Source: Umezawaea sp049997955 (GTDB taxonomy: Bacteria; Actinomycetota; Actinomycetes; Mycobacteriales; Pseudonocardiaceae). From it: a DNA stretch of 64,000 nucleotides. The stretch covers positions 124,001 to 188,000 of the forward strand of contig JAEBDY010000016.1 in assembly GCA_049997955.1 (NCBI GenBank). The letters are read 5' to 3'. The translations under genes were made by a program, and so were the position numbers. This document shows, piece by piece, positions 25,247 to 32,180 of this stretch (position 1 is its first letter; each line of letters begins with the position of its first letter). Below the pieces are notes generated by a model. The model ran no database searches, had not been told where the DNA came from, and was given only the letters and a program-made list of their open reading frames with translations.

Positions 25247-26428
25247 TCACGCCCGCGGTGGCGGGTCGTTCTGCCGCAGTCGACCCGCCGCCACCCCGGC
25301 GGCGGCCAGACCCGCGGCGGTCAGGACGAGGACCCCGGAGGCCCCCGCCCCGGCTGCCAGCAGTCCTGCCGCACTGGGTACCACGACCTGGCCCACGCGG
25401 TTCCCGGTGAGGCGCAACGACATCGCGCGACCGCGCAGGCCCGGCGGGGTCGACTCGGCGAGCCAGGACATCGTCAGCGGCTGGCCCACGCCGAGCCCGA
25501 GCCCGATGGCGAGGACGACCAGGCCCAACGCCCACACCGGCATCGGGACCGCCGCCGCGACGAGACCGACGGCGGCCAGGGCGATGCTGCCCACCAGCAG
25601 GACCCGCCTGCCCAGCCACGCGGCGAGCCGACCGAGGAACAGCCGCGACCCCATGGACGCCACGGCGCGCAGGGTGAGCAGCACTCCGACGGCGCCGGAG
25701 GCGATACCGCGCTCGGCTCCCAACGCGGGCAGGTACACCAGGGTGATGTCGACGGCCGCGATCACGACGCAGGAGACCGTGAGCGCCCGCAGGAGACCGG
25801 GCAGGCGCAGCAGGTCGCGCAGGCCCGCGGGCTCACCGTCCGCGGTGGCCGCGCGGCGGGTGGCGGGCGGGCGCAGCGCGACCGTGACGGCCAGCAGCAC
25901 GACGGTGATCACGATCGCCACGCCGAAGATGGCCTCGGTGTTCGGGATGGTCCTGGCGCCGCCGAACAGCAGGATCAGGCCCGGTCCCACGGCCTGGCCC
26001 AGCGACGCGGCGAAGGTGTAGTAGCCGAACGCGGCGTCGAAGCGGTGCGGGGCGGTCACGTTCGCGACGAGCGCCTGCTGCGCGACGACCGAGCACAGGT
26101 GCCCGGTGCCCAGCAGCACGCTGCCGACCAGCAGCCCGACCACCCCGCCACCGAGCACCACGAACGCCACCGCCGCGGCGGCCATGAGGACCGCGCCTGC
26201 CAGCAGCACCCGGCGTTCGCCGAGCCGGTCGACGGCCTGCCCGGACGGGATGGCCAGCACCAGCGGGGTGACCGCGAAGGCGGCCGACAGCACGCCGAGC
26301 CACGCGGGCGGCACGCCGAGTTCCAGGGCGCGGTAGGTCGAGGTCGGGCGCAGCACGAACGTGACGAGCTGGACGAGGACGGTGTGCACGAGCAGGAGGA
26401 CCGGCAGCCCCCGCCCCCTGCCGCCCAC
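25247..26428 (-). CDS. MFS transporter
   Basis: 393 residues with about 12 hydrophobic segments. The first loop reads YRALELGVPPAWLGVLSAAFAVTPLVLAIPSGQAVDRLGERR (MFS motif A variant). VSCVVIAAVDITLVYLPALGAERG and TPPGLRGRAMSLRLTGNRVGQ mark the second half. The substrate is unknown; drug or metabolite efflux is typical. GTG 26428 has no ribosome-binding site of its own, and a 34-codon leader frame with a strong site ends 5 nt before it, so the transporter is probably translated by re-initiation. Divergent from the DUF4253 gene. Confidence 0.85.
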   Translation of the reverse strand: MGGRGRGLPVLLLVHTVLVQLVTFVLRPTSTYRALELGVPPAWLGVLSAAFAVTPLVLAIPSGQAVDRLGERRVLLAGAVLMAAAAVAFVVLGGGVVGLLVGSVLLGTGHLCSVVAQQALVANVTAPHRFDAAFGYYTFAASLGQAVGPGLILLFGGARTIPNTEAIFGVAIVITVVLLAVTVALRPPATRRAATADGEPAGLRDLLRLPGLLRALTVSCVVIAAVDITLVYLPALGAERGIASGAVGVLLTLRAVASMGSRLFLGRLAAWLGRRVLLVGSIALAAVGLVAAAVPMPVWALGLVVLAIGLGLGVGQPLTMSWLAESTPPGLRGRAMSLRLTGNRVGQVVVPSAAGLLAAGAGASGVLVLTAAGLAAAGVAAGRLRQNDPPPRA

Positions 26429-26433
26429 GCCGA

Positions 26434-26538
26434 TCAGGGCAGCGCGCGAGGGCGGGACGTCGCCTTCGCGCCGAGGCCGGTGGGAGCGCGAAGGCGGGAC
26501 GTGGGGGCGCTCGTCGTGCGGGGCTCGGACTCTGCCAT
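26434..26538 (-). CDS. Leader peptide (34 codons) upstream of the MFS gene
   Basis: ATG 26538 has AAGGAGG 8 nt upstream and TATAAT at 26554-26559 as -10, the best start signals in the area. The frame encodes MAESEPRTTSAPTSRLRAPT and more Arg/Pro-rich sequence and stops at TGA 26434. The transporter GTG lies 5 nt further in another frame. Either this is a real upstream frame controlling re-initiation, or a one-base change has split the transporter N-terminus. No homologue is recognised. Confidence 0.45.
   Translation of the reverse strand: MAESEPRTTSAPTSRLRAPTGLGAKATSRPRALP
26444..26502. repeat. Imperfect 17-bp direct repeat with internal hairpin
   Basis: GCGCGAGGGCGGGACGT at 26444-26460 recurs as GCGCGAAGGCGGGACGT at 26486-26502, 42 bp apart. 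CGCCTTCGCGC (26461-26471) can pair with GCGCGAAGGCG (26486-26496). It lies within the leader frame of the MFS gene, so it could be a coding duplication (14 codons) or an mRNA structure that affects translation. Confidence 0.5.
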
Positions 26539-26552
26539 CACAGGACCTCCTT

Positions 26553-26651
26553 GATTATAACCTAGCCCGCCACCGAGCCTGGGGAGCTGGACCTCGGGTG
26601 GCCCATATCGCAATTGTGCAGCGGGAAACCCGGTGAACGCAGGTTATAATC
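26553..26651. promoter_or_regulatory. Divergent mirror-image promoters with identical -10 boxes
   Basis: GATTATAACCT (26553-26563) and its exact reverse complement AGGTTATAATC (26641-26651) face outward from this gap. Each contains TATAAT: minus strand for the leader/MFS transcript, plus strand for the DUF4253 gene at 26710. An 11-bp match around both -10 boxes is more than a -10 alone needs, so a common regulator may bind here. Confidence 0.5.
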
Positions 26652-26709
26652 TGCTCTCGCCTCGGCCAACTCGCCGCGAGATGTCGGACCCACCCCCTAC
26701 GATCCGCCC

Positions 26710-27564
26710 GTGATCTCCGAACCACCGCTCCCCGCCGACCTGCGGGACCTGTTCGCCGACGGCGCAGCAGGCCGGTCCCTGTCCGTCGCGCTGCCGCCCG
26801 GCCGTTCCGTGACCTCCGAAGAGGAGGAGGGAGGGCGACCGGCGTTCTGGCTCAGCGACAAGCCCGCCCCCGAGGGCCTGTGGGCCCGGTTGCGCGCCGA
26901 GCACGCCCGGTCCGGGTTGTGGCCGCTGCTGCTCGACGCGCTGGACGACGAGGAGGACGAGTACCGCCCGTGGGCCAACGGCGAGGTGCTGCCCGGTGAG
27001 ATGTCGTCCCCCGACGACCACGACGCGGCCGCGCTGCTCGCGGGCTGGTGGGCCGACCACACCGGCGACAACGAGGACGACCTGCTCCCGCCCGCCGAAC
27101 GGCTCGCCGTCACCGCGCCCTACGGCCGCGAGTGGCCCGGCCCGTCACCCGCGCTGACCGCGCGCACCGATCCGGACCGCACGGCGGACGGCCTCGCCGA
27201 GCAGCTGCTGGCGGGCCACGGGTCGATGCGCCTGGGCCTGGTCGCGGCGGACCGGGGCGCCGACGCGCTGACCGTGGCCGGCTGGACCGGCCCGCTGAAC
27301 TACACCGGCGACACGGCCGAGGTGTCGGCGGTGCTGCGCGACTGGGAGGGCAGGTTCGGCGCGCGGGTCGTCGGCGTCGGGTTCGCGACGCTCCTGCTCA
27401 GCATCGCCACGCCGCCCACCACGCGGGAGGAGGCGCTGGCCGTGGCCGCCGAGCACTTCGCGTTCTGCCCGGACAACGTCTGGCAGGGCAGCGAGCCCCA
27501 GACCCTGTCGGCGTACGCGGACCGGCTCGTCGGCGACCACTCGTGGGCGTTCTGGTGGGACTGA
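26710..27564 (+). CDS. DUF4253 domain-containing protein
   Basis: 284 residues from GTG 26710. Acidic throughout, with the DUF4253 C-terminal block: VLRDWEGRFGARVVGVGFATLLLSIATPPTTREEALAVAAEHFAFCPDNVWQG, ending YADRLVGDHSWAFWWD. The N-terminal part resembles an immunity/SMI1-like acidic fold but is not diagnostic. Function unknown. Probably cytosolic, with no signal peptide or membrane helix. Divergent from the MFS gene through mirror-image promoters. Confidence 0.8.
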   Translation: MISEPPLPADLRDLFADGAAGRSLSVALPPGRSVTSEEEEGGRPAFWLSDKPAPEGLWARLRAEHARSGLWPLLLDALDDEEDEYRPWANGEVLPGEMSSPDDHDAAALLAGWWADHTGDNEDDLLPPAERLAVTAPYGREWPGPSPALTARTDPDRTADGLAEQLLAGHGSMRLGLVAADRGADALTVAGWTGPLNYTGDTAEVSAVLRDWEGRFGARVVGVGFATLLLSIATPPTTREEALAVAAEHFAFCPDNVWQGSEPQTLSAYADRLVGDHSWAFWWD

Positions 27565-27577
27565 TCGGGGTGTGACC

Positions 27578-27614
27578 GGGTGTGGCCCCGGACGGCACGT
27601 CCGGGGCCACACCC
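27578..27614. terminator. Strong hairpin terminator
   Basis: 16-bp perfect stem (27578-27593 with 27599-27614) with a 5-nt loop, between convergent genes ending at 27564 and 27683. Confidence 0.75.
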
Positions 27615-27682
27615 AGGTCCGGCGAAACCACCCCTGGTGCGCCGCGCCGACCGGCACGACGTCGACCTCCGCACCCGGTCGG

Positions 27683-29317
27683 TCAGCCCGCCGAGCAGGT
27701 GGGGGTCATCCCCGCACCGGTGCCGGTGGCCTGGTAGCCGAACTCGGTCGACTGGCCCGCGGCGATGGAGCCGTTGAACCCGACGTCGCTGAACCGGACC
27801 GCGCCCGCGTTCCCGCTGCGGTCGACGTTCCACGAGTTGGTGATGGCCGCACCCGACGGCAGCGTCATGGCGACCGTCCAGCCGGTGACCGGCGAGGAGC
27901 CCGCGGTGACCTTGACCGTGGCGACGAACCCGCCCGTCCACTGGTTGAGCGACACCGACGCCGAACAGCCCCCGACCGGCGGAGGGGTAGTCGTCGTCGT
28001 GGTGGTCGTGGTCGTGGTCGTGGTGGTCGTCGTCGTAGTGGTGGTCGGACCGTCCGAGAGCGTCGGGGTCGTCCAGTCCCGCCACTGCGCCAGGGTGCCC
28101 GCGGCCCTGCTGGAGATCCTCATCGCGCCGGGGGCGTTGCCCGTCTTCAGCAGGAACTTCTGGATGTTCTGCTGCAACGGCGTCCGCCACTCCGCCCTGG
28201 TGGCGCAGTGGCTGCCGTCCTGGACGTCGGACCAGTAGGTGATGTTGTCGCCCGCGCCGAGGGCCTTGTAGACCTCCGCGCCGCCCAGCGCGGCCACGCT
28301 CGCGGACCTCGGACCCAGGTTGGCGATGTGGGGGTTGTCCATGATGAACAGCCCTCGCGGCGCCACCATGGCCACCATCTCGTGCGTGTCCACCGGGAGC
28401 CCGTTCGGGTTGCCCGTGAACGAGCCGAACGCGTCACCCAGCCACGGCTGCTCGCCGTAGGCGCTGCTCAGGCTCTGGGCGCCCTCGCCGGGAATCCCGC
28501 GGAAGATCGGCACGCCCGCGCTGCCCGACTCGATCGGCATGGTCAGCGCGACGCGCTGGTCCAGCACGCCGACCGTGAAGGCCCCCTTGCCGAACCGCGA
28601 ACAGCCCGTCACGCCGACGGCGTCCGCCTTGAGGACGTTGCCGCCCGACTGCTCGATGACGTCGATGATCCGGCTGACGCCCCACGACCAGGCCGCCAGC
28701 AGGCCGGTGCTGCTCGACGAGCCGTAGACGCTGTAGAACGCGCCCTGCTTGTTGTTGCGCGGCGTGCCCTCCTTGCCCACGGCGTAGGGGTCGTAGTTGA
28801 TGACGGCGGCCCCCGCGGCCTTGATGGCCGCCGTGTCCGCCCCGAACCCTCCCAGGACGACGACGACCGGGAACGGGCCGGTGCCGCCGGGCAGCTCGAC
28901 CCTCGACGAGAAGCTGGAGCTCTTGCCGTTGTGCGACACGTTCACGGTGACGTTGGAGCTCGACACCGTTCCCGTGACGGTCGCGGGCTTTCCGGGCTTC
29001 TCGCCGTAGACGTACCGCTCCGCCAGTTCCTTGATCTCGGCCCGTCGACACCGCCAGTCGGACCTGGACGAGATGCGCGTCCCGTTGATCCTCGTGAAGG
29101 GATCGGGGAGCTTGGCGTTGGAGGGGGTCGAGCCGGGCAGGGTCACCGGGCAGTCGGCGCCCTCGTCCTCGACGGCCGCGGCGGCGATGACGGCTGGGGC
29201 GGCAGCGGCGGTGCTGGTCCTCGCCACCACCGTCACCGCTCCGGCGAACGCGAGCGCCGCCACCACCGACATGACGACCGACGAGCGAATCCTAGAGCGG
29301 CCCAAGTTGATGATCAC
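27683..29317 (-). CDS. Secreted 4-O-methyl-glucuronoyl methylesterase (CE15) with CBM2
   Basis: 544 residues from GTG 29317 (GGGAGAG 5 nt upstream). Signal peptide about residues 1-40 (VVMSVVAALAFAGAVTVVARTSTAAAA). The CE15 catalytic domain has VGVTGCSRFGKGAF (nucleophile Ser in GCSRFG), MPIESGSAG and DGSHCATRAEWR with the catalytic His. A Thr-only linker of about 20 residues leads to a C-terminal CBM2 (CSASVSLNQWTGGFVATVKV, GWTVAMTLPSG, NGSIAAGQSTEFGYQATG) for cellulose or xylan. The enzyme cuts lignin-carbohydrate ester bonds. Upstream elements match those of the xylanase gene at 36823, so the two are probably co-regulated. Confidence 0.9.
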   Translation of the reverse strand: MIINLGRSRIRSSVVMSVVAALAFAGAVTVVARTSTAAAAPAVIAAAAVEDEGADCPVTLPGSTPSNAKLPDPFTRINGTRISSRSDWRCRRAEIKELAERYVYGEKPGKPATVTGTVSSSNVTVNVSHNGKSSSFSSRVELPGGTGPFPVVVVLGGFGADTAAIKAAGAAVINYDPYAVGKEGTPRNNKQGAFYSVYGSSSSTGLLAAWSWGVSRIIDVIEQSGGNVLKADAVGVTGCSRFGKGAFTVGVLDQRVALTMPIESGSAGVPIFRGIPGEGAQSLSSAYGEQPWLGDAFGSFTGNPNGLPVDTHEMVAMVAPRGLFIMDNPHIANLGPRSASVAALGGAEVYKALGAGDNITYWSDVQDGSHCATRAEWRTPLQQNIQKFLLKTGNAPGAMRISSRAAGTLAQWRDWTTPTLSDGPTTTTTTTTTTTTTTTTTTTTPPPVGGCSASVSLNQWTGGFVATVKVTAGSSPVTGWTVAMTLPSGAAITNSWNVDRSGNAGAVRFSDVGFNGSIAAGQSTEFGYQATGTGAGMTPTCSAG

Positions 29318-29375
29318 GAGGGCTCTCCCTTCGGGAATGGGCAGTGGAGGCGGCGGCAACGACGGATGTCGACAC

Positions 29376-29386
29376 CTAAAGTTTCG
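29376..29386. promoter_or_regulatory. Xylan-type cis-element CTAAAGTTTCG upstream of CE15
   Basis: One mismatch from the palindrome CGAAA-S-TTTCG seen perfectly upstream of the GH10 gene. GTTTCG here also pairs with CGAAAC at 29397-29402 (10-bp spacer). Located 59 bp upstream of the CE15 start. Confidence 0.5.
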
Positions 29387-29519
29387 ATCCAGTTACCGAA
29401 ACATGTCAATGCCGCCAGATGCCGTCAATGTCCTCGCCAGTCTCACTTGGTAGTCACAGAACGTGGCGGCGTGCCGTCATGAACTGATCACTTCGACTTC
29501 CGTTTCGTTCCCCTGACAA

Positions 29520-29530
29520 CGAAACTTGCG
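29520..29530. promoter_or_regulatory. Second CGAAAC-type element
   Basis: CGAAACTTGCG is one mismatch from the xylanase element. It also pairs with GTTTCG at 29502-29507 across 12 bp. It lies in the gap between the CE15 and AlkB genes, so it could serve either. Confidence 0.35.
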
Positions 29531-29615
29531 ATCAAGATCCCCACCACCGGAGCCACTGAACCGCTCCACGCCGTGTGCCGTCGCGGCAAGTTGCCGCCGC
29601 CCGCTCGCCGATCAG

Positions 29616-29658
29616 CGACTTTACAAAAAGCGCCCTCTTGTCAAGTCGACTTTACAAA
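29616..29658 (+). promoter_or_regulatory. Operator region upstream of alkB: two CGACTTTACAAA repeats
   Basis: CGACTTTACAAA occurs at 29616-29627 and 29647-29658, 31 bp apart (three helical turns). The second copy forms an inverted repeat with TTGTCAAG (29638-29645, one mismatch, 4-bp spacer). A -35-like TTGTCA overlaps it. The TetR gene after alkB is the likely binder. Confidence 0.5.
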
Positions 29659-29698
29659 CGCTACCTTTCTGTACACCTGCGAGCGTGGAGGTCGGCGC

Positions 29699-31111
29699 AT
29701 GACGAGCTCGGGTGGGGACACCGGCACGATTCCCGACGGGTCGACCGAGGGGTGGACCGACGGGAAGCGATACCTGTGGTTGATCGGCCTCGTGGTGCCG
29801 TCGTTGGTGTTCGCCGCGCTGGGGCTGCACGCGCTGACCGGGTGGGGCGTGTGGTTCTGGCTCGGGCCGATCGTGATCCTCGTGGTGGTGCCCGCCATCG
29901 ACCTGCTGACGGGGCTCGACCGGTCCAACCCGCCGGACGACGTGATCGAGGCGCTGGAGAACGACAGGTACTACCGGTGGATCACCTTCCTCTTCCTGCC
30001 CGTGCAGTACGCGGGCTTCGGGCTGGCGTTCTGGACGATCGCGGGCGATGACCTGTCCGCAGTGGACAAGATCGGTCTCGCGGTCACCATCGGGTGCGTC
30101 GGCGGGATCGGCATCAACACCGCGCACGAGCTGGGGCACAAGAAGGAGAGCCACGAGCGGTGGTTGTCCAAGATCGCGCTGGCGCAGAGCTTCTACGGGC
30201 ACTTCTACATCGAGCACAACCGCGGTCACCACGTGCGCGTCGCGACGCCGGAGGACCCGGCCAGCAGTCGGGTGGGCGAGAGCTTCTACCGGTTCTGGCC
30301 GCGCACGGTGCTGGGGTCGCTCGCCAGCGCGTGGCGGCTGGAGACCAAGCGCTTCGCGCGGCGGGGCAGGCACCCGTTCCGCATCGGCAACGACGTGCTC
30401 AACGCGTGGCTGATGTCGGTGGTCCTGTGGGGAGCGGTGGTGGTGTGGCTGGGGATCGGGGTCCTGCCGTACCTCGTCGTGCAGGCGGTCGTCGGCTTCT
30501 CGCTGCTGGAGGTCGTCAACTACCTGGAGCACTACGGCATGGCGCGCCGCGTGGTCGGGGCGCCCGGCAGGAGGCGCTACGAGCGGGTGGCGCCGCACCA
30601 CAGCTGGAACTCGAACAACATCGCCACCAACGTCCTGCTCTACCACCTGCAACGCCACAGCGACCACCACGCGAACCCGACCCGCCGCTACCAGTCGTTG
30701 CGCGACTTCGAGGAGTCCCCCGCCCTGCCGACCGGGTACGCCGGGATGATCCTGCTGGCCCTCGTGCCGCCCGTGTGGCGGCGGGTCATGGACCCCAGGG
30801 TGCTCGCGCACTTCGGCGGGGACATGGGTCTCGCCAACGTCGACCCCCGCCGCCGGGCGGAGGTGCTGGCGAAGTACCCGTCCACGGTCCCGGCCGCGGA
30901 CGACCAGCCGGTCGTCGAACCGGGCGTGACCGCCGAGACCGGGGTCGGCGGCCGGTGCCCCGGCTGCGGTTACGTCTACGACGAGCGGGTCGGCGACCCG
31001 CGCGAAGGCTTCCCCGCGGGCACGCCGTGGTCCGCCGTGCCCGACACGTGGTGCTGCCCCGACTGCGGCGTGCGGGAGAAGATCGACTTCGTCGCCACCG
31101 GGGCGCGGTGA
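29699..31111 (+). CDS. alkB: Alkane 1-monooxygenase (AlkB) with fused C-terminal rubredoxin
   Basis: 470 residues from ATG 29699 (GGAGG 7 nt upstream). About six membrane helices carry the histidine motifs of AlkB: HELGHK, EHNRGHH, LQRHSDHH and NYLEHYG. After a linker the last ~60 residues are a rubredoxin with CPGCGYVYDE and CCPDCG iron ligands. The enzyme hydroxylates the terminal methyl of medium-to-long n-alkanes. The fused rubredoxin delivers electrons from a separate rubredoxin reductase, which is not encoded here. Such fusions are known in actinobacteria such as Dietzia. A TetR gene follows directly. Confidence 0.95.
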   Translation: MTSSGGDTGTIPDGSTEGWTDGKRYLWLIGLVVPSLVFAALGLHALTGWGVWFWLGPIVILVVVPAIDLLTGLDRSNPPDDVIEALENDRYYRWITFLFLPVQYAGFGLAFWTIAGDDLSAVDKIGLAVTIGCVGGIGINTAHELGHKKESHERWLSKIALAQSFYGHFYIEHNRGHHVRVATPEDPASSRVGESFYRFWPRTVLGSLASAWRLETKRFARRGRHPFRIGNDVLNAWLMSVVLWGAVVVWLGIGVLPYLVVQAVVGFSLLEVVNYLEHYGMARRVVGAPGRRRYERVAPHHSWNSNNIATNVLLYHLQRHSDHHANPTRRYQSLRDFEESPALPTGYAGMILLALVPPVWRRVMDPRVLAHFGGDMGLANVDPRRRAEVLAKYPSTVPAADDQPVVEPGVTAETGVGGRCPGCGYVYDERVGDPREGFPAGTPWSAVPDTWCCPDCGVREKIDFVATGAR

Positions 31112-31133
31112 GGGCCCGCCTAGGATGACCGCC

Positions 31134-31730
31134 ATGGCGGAGGCGATCGAGGAGGGCGCGGGCAGCCCGCACCGGCGGCGCATCATCGCGGCCGCGATCG
31201 AGCTGACGGCCCGGTCGGGGTGGTCGGCGGTCACCATGTCCCAGCTGGCCGTGGCGGTCGGCGTCAGCAGGCAGACCGTCTACAACGAGGTCGGGTCCAA
31301 GCAGGCGCTGGCCGAGGCCATGGTCCACGACGAGCTCGGGCGGTTCCTCTCGGTCGTGGAGCAGGCCTTCGACCGCAGCCCGGACGACCTCCTGGAGTCG
31401 GTGCGCGGCGCGGTCCGGGCGGTGCTCGACCTGGCGCGGGACAACGCACTGCTGCGCGCGATCGTGTCCGCCACGCACGACGCGGGCACCGACCTCCTGC
31501 CCCTGCTCACCACCCACGCCGGTTCCCTGCTCACGGCGGCCAAGGCCGTGCTCGCCCGCCGCCTCGCGGCGTTCGCGCTGCCGCTCGACGAACACCAGCT
31601 CGCCGTCACGATCGACGTCGTCGTCCGGGCGGTGCTCAGCCACGTGGTGCAGCCGTCCGACAGCCCGGCGCGGACCGCGGACGGCATCACCTGGGTGGTG
31701 GGCCGGGTGCTGGCCGTCGAGGCCCGGTGA
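31134..31730 (+). CDS. TetR family regulator of the alkane operon
   Basis: 198 residues. HTH: IELTARSGWSAVTMSQLAVAVGVSRQTVYNEVGSKQALAEAMV. A -10-like TAGGAT (31121-31126) lies 7 nt before ATG 31134, so it can also be transcribed on its own as a leaderless mRNA; ATG 31125 is an alternative. The position after alkB matches the AlkX/AlkU-type TetR regulators of actinobacterial alk clusters, which sense fatty acids. Its stop overlaps the start of the next gene (GTGA at 31727). Confidence 0.85.
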   Translation: MAEAIEEGAGSPHRRRIIAAAIELTARSGWSAVTMSQLAVAVGVSRQTVYNEVGSKQALAEAMVHDELGRFLSVVEQAFDRSPDDLLESVRGAVRAVLDLARDNALLRAIVSATHDAGTDLLPLLTTHAGSLLTAAKAVLARRLAAFALPLDEHQLAVTIDVVVRAVLSHVVQPSDSPARTADGITWVVGRVLAVEAR

Positions 31731-32170
31731 CGCGCCGGGTCACGGTGCTCGGCGGCTGCGGCGCCTACCCGGAGCCGGGCCGGGCGTGCAGCGGCTTCCT
31801 GGTGGAGTGGAACGGTTTCCGCGTGGTGCTCGACCTCGGTTACGCCACCCTGCCCAGGTTGCTGGCGCACTGCCCGGACGGTGCCGTGGACGCCGTGGTC
31901 GTCACCCACGAGCACCCCGACCACTGCGTCGACCTGCACGGCCTGTTCCGCCTGCGCTTCTACGGGCACCCCGCCACGCCGCGACTGCCGTTGTACTGCA
32001 CACCGGGCGTGCTGACGCGTCTCGGCGGGCTGGAGCCCGAGGTGGACCTGCGCGCCGTGTTCGACGTCCACGAACTGCCGGGAACCCACCGGGTCGGACC
32101 GTTCGACCTGACCGGTGTGCCGCTCCCCCACCACGTGCCCGCGGTCGGCGTCCGGCTGGGACCGTCGTGA
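31727..32170 (+). pseudogene. Truncated metallo-beta-lactamase-fold hydrolase
   Basis: 147 residues, against about 250 for the family. The N-terminal half is good: VTVLGGCGAYPEPGRACSGFLVEWNGFRVVLDLG, then the metal motif VTHEHPDHCVDLH and PLPHHVPAVGVRL. The frame then stops at 32168 before the bridging Asp and last His ligands, so the dinuclear site is incomplete and the protein is probably inactive. The break lies 10 bp from the end of the GH30 gene on the other strand, which suggests a rearrangement joined the two regions. Translationally coupled to the TetR gene. Confidence 0.65.
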
Positions 32171-32180
32171 TCCCCTCCGC

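Noticed and set aside
27987..28050. GTC/GTG/GTA-rich tract that looks like a microsatellite
   Set aside because: On the minus strand it encodes the poly-Thr linker of the CE15-CBM2 protein with mixed synonymous codons, so it is a normal linker.
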